NCBI GenBank assembly: GCA_964521575.1 | Contig: CAZFSR010000006.1 | Span: 78,572 to 142,571 of the forward strand | Direction: 5' to 3' | DNA from: 79-D21 sp964521575 | GTDB lineage: Bacteria; Synergistota; Synergistia; Synergistales; 79-D21 | DNA: 64,000 nt | Translations under genes and position numbers: made by a program | Notes under the pieces: generated by a model | Told to the model about the DNA's origin: nothing | The model's database searches: none | What the model saw: only the letters and a program-made list of their open reading frames with translations | Part shown: positions 60,687 to 64,000 of the stretch, one piece after another | Position numbering within the stretch: the stretch's first letter is position 1 | How the letters are laid out: each line of letters begins with the position of its first letter

Positions 60687-61073
60687 TTGATCCTTGGCGT
60701 AGGCATAGACCTCTGCAAGATTTCCAGGATTGCACGGTCAATCGAGAACAGGGCTTTCGTCGAGAAGGTCTTTTCCCCCGAAGAAAAGGCTTATGCTGAC
60801 GCGGGCAGGAACCCCTCCATGCATTACGCCTCGTCCTTCGCCGCCAAGGAAGCTTTTGCAAAGGCGGGAGGATGGGGGCTCTCCGCAGTTGGGCTCCGTT
60901 CCGTTTCGGTTTCCCGCAAAAACGGGGCACCGGAACTAATTCTCGATGAGCGTGCAAGACGCCTTCTTCCTGAGGGAACGATCCGGGTTCACCTCAGCCT
61001 TTCCCACGAAGGCGACATGGCAATCGCCATCGTCATCCTGGAGGCCAGCGATGACTCCCTTCTACACCGCTGA
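60687..61073 (+). CDS. acpS: Holo-[acyl-carrier-protein] synthase
   Basis: AcpS transfers the phosphopantetheine arm from CoA to ACP. ILGVGIDLCKISRI holds the first metal-binding Asp, and FAAKEAFAKAGGWG the conserved Glu and Lys; VHLSLSHEGDMAIAIVI ends the fold. Length is 128 from TTG 60687, preceded by GGAGGAGG. It overlaps nnr by 23 bases; acpS-nnr is a frequent pair. Confidence 0.94.
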   Translation: MILGVGIDLCKISRIARSIENRAFVEKVFSPEEKAYADAGRNPSMHYASSFAAKEAFAKAGGWGLSAVGLRSVSVSRKNGAPELILDERARRLLPEGTIRVHLSLSHEGDMAIAIVILEASDDSLLHR

Positions 61074-62619
61074 GACGATTCGGCAAGCCGATCGCCTTGC
61101 CGCGGAAAAACTTGCAATGCCCTCCGGCCTGCTCATGGAAAACGCAGGAAGGGGAGCGGCGGAAGCCCTGCTCCAAAACTTCGGGAAACGGGACTGGACG
61201 GTCCTTTGCGGCCCCGGGAACAACGGCGGCGATGGTTTTGTCGCTGCTCGCCACCTTGCCCTGGCGGGATCCAAGGTATCGGTCATCCTCTCGGAGGACA
61301 GGGAAAGATTCCGCGAAGAACCGGCCTTCTTTCTCCAAAGGCTTGAAAAGACTGGCTGCCCGATTGAACAGGCTCCCTCGATGCAAGATGGGGAACTGCT
61401 TAGCCTGCTCAATCATTCCGACGGGATCATCGACGCGCTTCTCGGGACAGGCTCCTCCGGACATCTTCGCGGGGGCTGCGCTCGGCTCCTTTCCCTTGTC
61501 CCCCAGAATGGCCCGCTTAAGGTTGCGCTCGACATTCCCACCGGGGTAGACCCGTCATCTGGCGTTGTTCGCACCGAGGCTTTTCGGGCGGACCTCACTC
61601 TCACTTTTTTAGCCCCTAAAATCGGGTTGCGGGTCATGCCCGGCGCGGCCTTCGCAGGAAAAATACAGGTTGTCGGGATCGGTGTTCCAGAAGACGAGAT
61701 CCTTCCGCCCCCAGAGGTTGAAGGATACGGACCCGAAGACGCCGCTTCCGAATGGCCGACTTCCCGTTTTGACGACCACAAAGGCAGGAAAGGGACCGTT
61801 CTCATCCTCGGCGGGTCGGAATGCTACCGTGGCGCACCCGTCCTAGCGGCTCGCGCGGCATTGCGTTCAGGTGCCGGGCTTGCAGTCCTCATCGTACCCG
61901 AATGTATCGCCGTCTCGGCTGCCCAATCTCTTCCTGAAGCCATCCTCCTTTCCTCTTCCGGCAAGAACGAAAGCACCCACGACCCGGATTCCGTCATTTC
62001 CCTTCTACAGGCATGGGAGGAAAAAGCAAACGCTCTAGTTTTGGGCCCGGGACTGGGCCGAAACGAACCTGCCCGCCTGGTGACTGAATGGGTTTCCCGC
62101 TTTTGGAGAAAACCTGTGATTCTAGATGCCGATGCACTCCATGGCCTGACCGGGAAAGTCAATAGCCCTTTTTCCCTCATCACCCCGCACGAAGGAGAAG
62201 CGGGGCGTCTTCTCGGCAAGAAGCCTGATTCAGTCGCTTCATACCGTCTTGAAAGCGCCCGTGAACTTGCCCGGCAATTCGGAACGGTTTTGCTGAAAGG
62301 CCCCTTCTCTCTCTGCTGCGACCAAACGAGAACGGGAATCGTGCTTGAATCCACGCCCGCCTTGGCTACCCCGGGTTCCGGCGATGTCCTGTCCGGAATT
62401 GCCGGAACACTCCTGGCCAAGGGACTTCCCCCATGGTCTGCAGGACTTGCTGCCGCCTGGGTACACGCTCGGACGGCAACGATCCTTTCTGCCTTCCGGG
62501 GCTCAGAAACCGGCCTTCTCGCCAGCGAGATCGCCGATGGCATCCATCTGTGTCTAAGAGAACTTTTCCCGCTTCCAAGGAACCCGTGGGCGGCAAGCAA
62601 TGATGACTCAAAGAAATAG
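61051..62619 (+). CDS. nnr: Bifunctional NAD(P)H-hydrate epimerase / dehydratase
   Basis: Repairs hydrated NAD(P)H: the N-terminal YjeF domain epimerises, the C-terminal domain dehydrates with ADP. The first half has MENAGRGAAEAL, LCGPGNNGGDGFVAARHLA and LDIPTGVDPSSG; the second has LILGGSECYRGAP, LGPGLGR, ITPHEGEAGRLL and ATPGSGDVLSGIAGTLLAKG. Length 522. It overlaps tsaE by 20 bases. Confidence 0.96.
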   Translation: MTPFYTAETIRQADRLAAEKLAMPSGLLMENAGRGAAEALLQNFGKRDWTVLCGPGNNGGDGFVAARHLALAGSKVSVILSEDRERFREEPAFFLQRLEKTGCPIEQAPSMQDGELLSLLNHSDGIIDALLGTGSSGHLRGGCARLLSLVPQNGPLKVALDIPTGVDPSSGVVRTEAFRADLTLTFLAPKIGLRVMPGAAFAGKIQVVGIGVPEDEILPPPEVEGYGPEDAASEWPTSRFDDHKGRKGTVLILGGSECYRGAPVLAARAALRSGAGLAVLIVPECIAVSAAQSLPEAILLSSSGKNESTHDPDSVISLLQAWEEKANALVLGPGLGRNEPARLVTEWVSRFWRKPVILDADALHGLTGKVNSPFSLITPHEGEAGRLLGKKPDSVASYRLESARELARQFGTVLLKGPFSLCCDQTRTGIVLESTPALATPGSGDVLSGIAGTLLAKGLPPWSAGLAAAWVHARTATILSAFRGSETGLLASEIADGIHLCLRELFPLPRNPWAASNDDSKK

Positions 62620-63121
62620 CAATTGCGATTCAGAACTGGTTTTCATTTCCCGAAACGAATCGGAAACCTGCGAGTTCGGTGTACTTCTTTCCCGTTTCGT
62701 TTTTCCGGGCCTTCTCGTCTTGTTGGCAGGCGACCTCGGAACCGGGAAGACTGTTCTCGTCCGGGGAATCGTCAAAGGGCTGTCCGGCAGGAACGTCAGG
62801 AGCCCCTCGTTCACTCTCGTCAACGAGTATGCGGCAGATATCCCGGTCACTCATGCGGACCTATACCGCCTCTACAGCTCCGGTCAAGAAGATCTGGGGC
62901 TGGAGGAGGCCATCGAGGAGGGGCGCCTCGTCGTTGTGGAGTGGTCCCAAAACTGGAAAAAGCCTCCACTCGAAGAAACCTGGCAGGTCGTCTTCGAGCC
63001 TCCTGATGCAAAAACACCCGATCTTCGCCTGATCCGCATGCGCGCATTCGGCGAAAAGGCCTCGATTTCTCTCGACAAAGTCGGGAAACTTGTGGCCCGG
63101 AAAGAAGATGAGAAGGAATGA
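62600..63121 (+). CDS. tsaE: tRNA t6A threonylcarbamoyltransferase complex ATPase TsaE
   Basis: TsaE powers the TsaB-TsaD complex that puts the t6A modification on A37 of ANN-reading tRNAs. Walker A is LAGDLGTGKTVLVRGI, followed by RSPSFTLVNEY and HADLYRLYSSGQ, the family signatures, and VVVEWSQNW. Length 173 is slightly long because of a C-terminal helical tail. It overlaps tsaB as ATGA. Confidence 0.95.
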   Translation: MMTQRNSNCDSELVFISRNESETCEFGVLLSRFVFPGLLVLLAGDLGTGKTVLVRGIVKGLSGRNVRSPSFTLVNEYAADIPVTHADLYRLYSSGQEDLGLEEAIEEGRLVVVEWSQNWKKPPLEETWQVVFEPPDAKTPDLRLIRMRAFGEKASISLDKVGKLVARKEDEKE

Positions 63122-63783
63122 CACTCAATATCGGCATCGACTGCTGCACTCAGTGGACTTCGATAGGCGTCTCAGAGAACGGAGGCATTCTTTCGGAAAT
63201 CCACCTGAACATAGGGCGAAAACAATCCTCCGCGTTGGCAAAGGCGGTGGACGAAGCCCTGCGTTTTGCAGACCGAACCCTGGCTCAGACGGGACGCATC
63301 GTTTTAACGACGGGACCGGGTTCCTTCACTGGAGTCCGCGTCGGCTTGAGTTACGGTCTAGCCCTGGCCGCCGCGCTGGGTTGTCCCGTTGTCCCCGTAA
63401 ACACTCTTGAATTCATCGCTCATCAAGCCGTCCCCATTTCTCCCTTGAAAATTCTCCTCCCGGTTCTTTGGGCCAAGCGCGGTTTTGTTTACGCTGCCGC
63501 CTACTCTTTCACTCCGGCTTCGGGGCGTTTTTCCGTTGTTCACGAACCCGGTTACTTCAGTGTATCGGCCTTAAAGGAAACATTCCTTCCTTTGAAGGAA
63601 AAGCTTCTATTAATACTTGAGAAAGACAGGTCTTATGACGATATGTCCGATTTTGATTCAATTCCTGGCCGATTAACTCCTTCGGGTGGGCTCCTTTCCA
63701 CCCTTGGAGACCTTTATTCTGAAAGAATTCACTCCTTTCGCGAAGTCAAAGGAACTTACCTGAGACCACCCGATGTTGGGTGA
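63118..63783 (+). CDS. tsaB: tRNA t6A complex subunit TsaB
   Basis: TsaB is the inactive partner that supports TsaD. The ASKHA-fold motifs NIGIDCCTQWTSIGV and VLTTGPGSFTGVRVGLSYGL are plain, with VNTLEFIAHQA following. Length 221. tsaD, which usually lies elsewhere or just after, is not in the window. It ends the acpS-nnr-tsaE-tsaB cluster. Confidence 0.92.
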   Translation: MTLNIGIDCCTQWTSIGVSENGGILSEIHLNIGRKQSSALAKAVDEALRFADRTLAQTGRIVLTTGPGSFTGVRVGLSYGLALAAALGCPVVPVNTLEFIAHQAVPISPLKILLPVLWAKRGFVYAAAYSFTPASGRFSVVHEPGYFSVSALKETFLPLKEKLLLILEKDRSYDDMSDFDSIPGRLTPSGGLLSTLGDLYSERIHSFREVKGTYLRPPDVG

Positions 63784-63793
63784 AAAGTGTCTC

Positions 63794-63822
63794 TTGCGAT
63801 TGCCTAGCAAAAATGCTATATA
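63794..63822 (+). promoter_or_regulatory. Probable promoter of the right-edge gene
   Basis: TTGCGA (63794-63799) and TATATA (63817-63822) with a 17-base spacer, ten bases after the tsaB stop. It implies a leader of about 130 bases before ATG 63961. Confidence 0.55.
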
Positions 63823-63867
63823 TGCGTGAGACGTATTATGTACACACGTTTAAATTCCCCGTTAACT

Positions 63868-63899
63868 ATAAACCCTAAAGAAAGGAGGGTTTATTTTTT
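63868..63899 (+). terminator. Intrinsic terminator or attenuator in the leader of the right-edge gene
   Basis: ATAAACCCT (63868-63876) pairs perfectly with AGGGTTTAT (63886-63894), loop AAAGAAAGG, and is followed by TTTTTT. It may end the tsaB transcript, or attenuate the downstream gene because a promoter lies upstream of it. Confidence 0.72.
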
Positions 63900-63960
63900 C
63901 CGGACAGGCGTATTTGTCAAAGTTTTCCTTCACGATCTGCTAAGGAGGGGTGGAAACGAG

Positions 63961-64000
63961 ATGGACCTGATCAAGGAGCATCCGATCCTGGATTTCAAGC
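63961..64000 (+). CDS. Unassigned gene, start only (cut by window edge)
   Basis: Only 13 residues (MDLIKEHPILDFK) are visible, from an ATG preceded by a strong AAGGAGGGG site. The HPILDF pattern recalls the N-terminus of 2Fe-2S-binding subunits of amino-acid dehydrogenases in anaerobes, but this is a guess from memory and too short to name. Confidence 0.6.
   Translation, partial: MDLIKEHPILDFK

Overview
This 64 kb window is a densely packed, housekeeping-rich bacterial chromosome segment with no mobile elements, CRISPR arrays or rRNA genes. It holds 57 protein genes (two cut by the window edges), five tRNAs and a readable set of promoters, terminators and two regulatory leaders. No stretch longer than about 205 bases lacks a gene. 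The gene mix suggests an anaerobic diderm of the Synergistota (Synergistetes) type; this is inference from gene content, not from a marker search. Firmicute-like regulators and enzymes (PyrR with an attenuator, FapR with an operator, FabK, PyrK/PyrD, RicT, YerC, DUF177-rpmF) sit beside genes expected only where there is an outer membrane (an MlaE/F/D-type lipid transporter).

Layout. 1-5049: gmk (partial), rpoZ, coaBC, priA, der. 5085-5540: HU gene with its own promoter and hairpin. 5530-6506 (minus): tRNA-Pro and rsmA from one promoter. 6567-9823: trmB, rsmD (N-terminus apparently interrupted by a stop), coaD, and convergent tmcAL. 9901-11896: ackA, DUF177, rpmF. 11953-19631: fatty-acid and phospholipid synthesis regulon fapR-plsX-fabH-fabK-fabD-fabG-acpP-fabF-rnc behind a promoter and a near-perfect FapR-type operator. 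19642-26400: pyrimidine operon pyrR-pyrB-pyrC-pyrK-pyrD-pyrF-pyrE behind a PyrR-type attenuator, ending in an orphan TroA-like secreted protein. 26381-27388 (minus): birA. 27486-33334: prfB (programmed +1 frameshift), an S55-like secreted protein, mlaE, mlaF, mlaD. 33355-39391: tmk, holB, ricT, ftsY, purB, glpX. 39423-39762: cold-shock gene. 39769-42088 (minus): hypF. 42123-49007: P-type cation ATPase, LonC-like protease, nth-family glycosylase, DUF362/ferredoxin protein. 49083-50540 (minus): yerC and hisC, each with its own promoter. 50667-51010: tRNA-Leu, tRNA-fMet, tRNA-Met. 51034-60501: tilS, hpt, ftsH, uvrB, uvrA, rlmB. 60476-60626: tRNA-Val. 60687-63783: acpS, nnr, tsaE, tsaB. 63794-64000: promoter, leader hairpin and the start of a further gene.

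Most genes overlap or abut their neighbours (ATGA, TTGA and TAATG junctions), so translation is probably coupled within long operons. TTG is used as a start unusually often and ftsY seems to start at CTG. The observations most worth a second look are a PriA that keeps all eight zinc-binding cysteines but has lost its helicase motifs, an S55 (SpoIVB-type) domain whose serine and histidine segments are in swapped order and which is encoded next to the Mla transporter, the in-frame stop in the N-terminal part of rsmD, the FapR operator, and the attenuator-like leader at the right edge.
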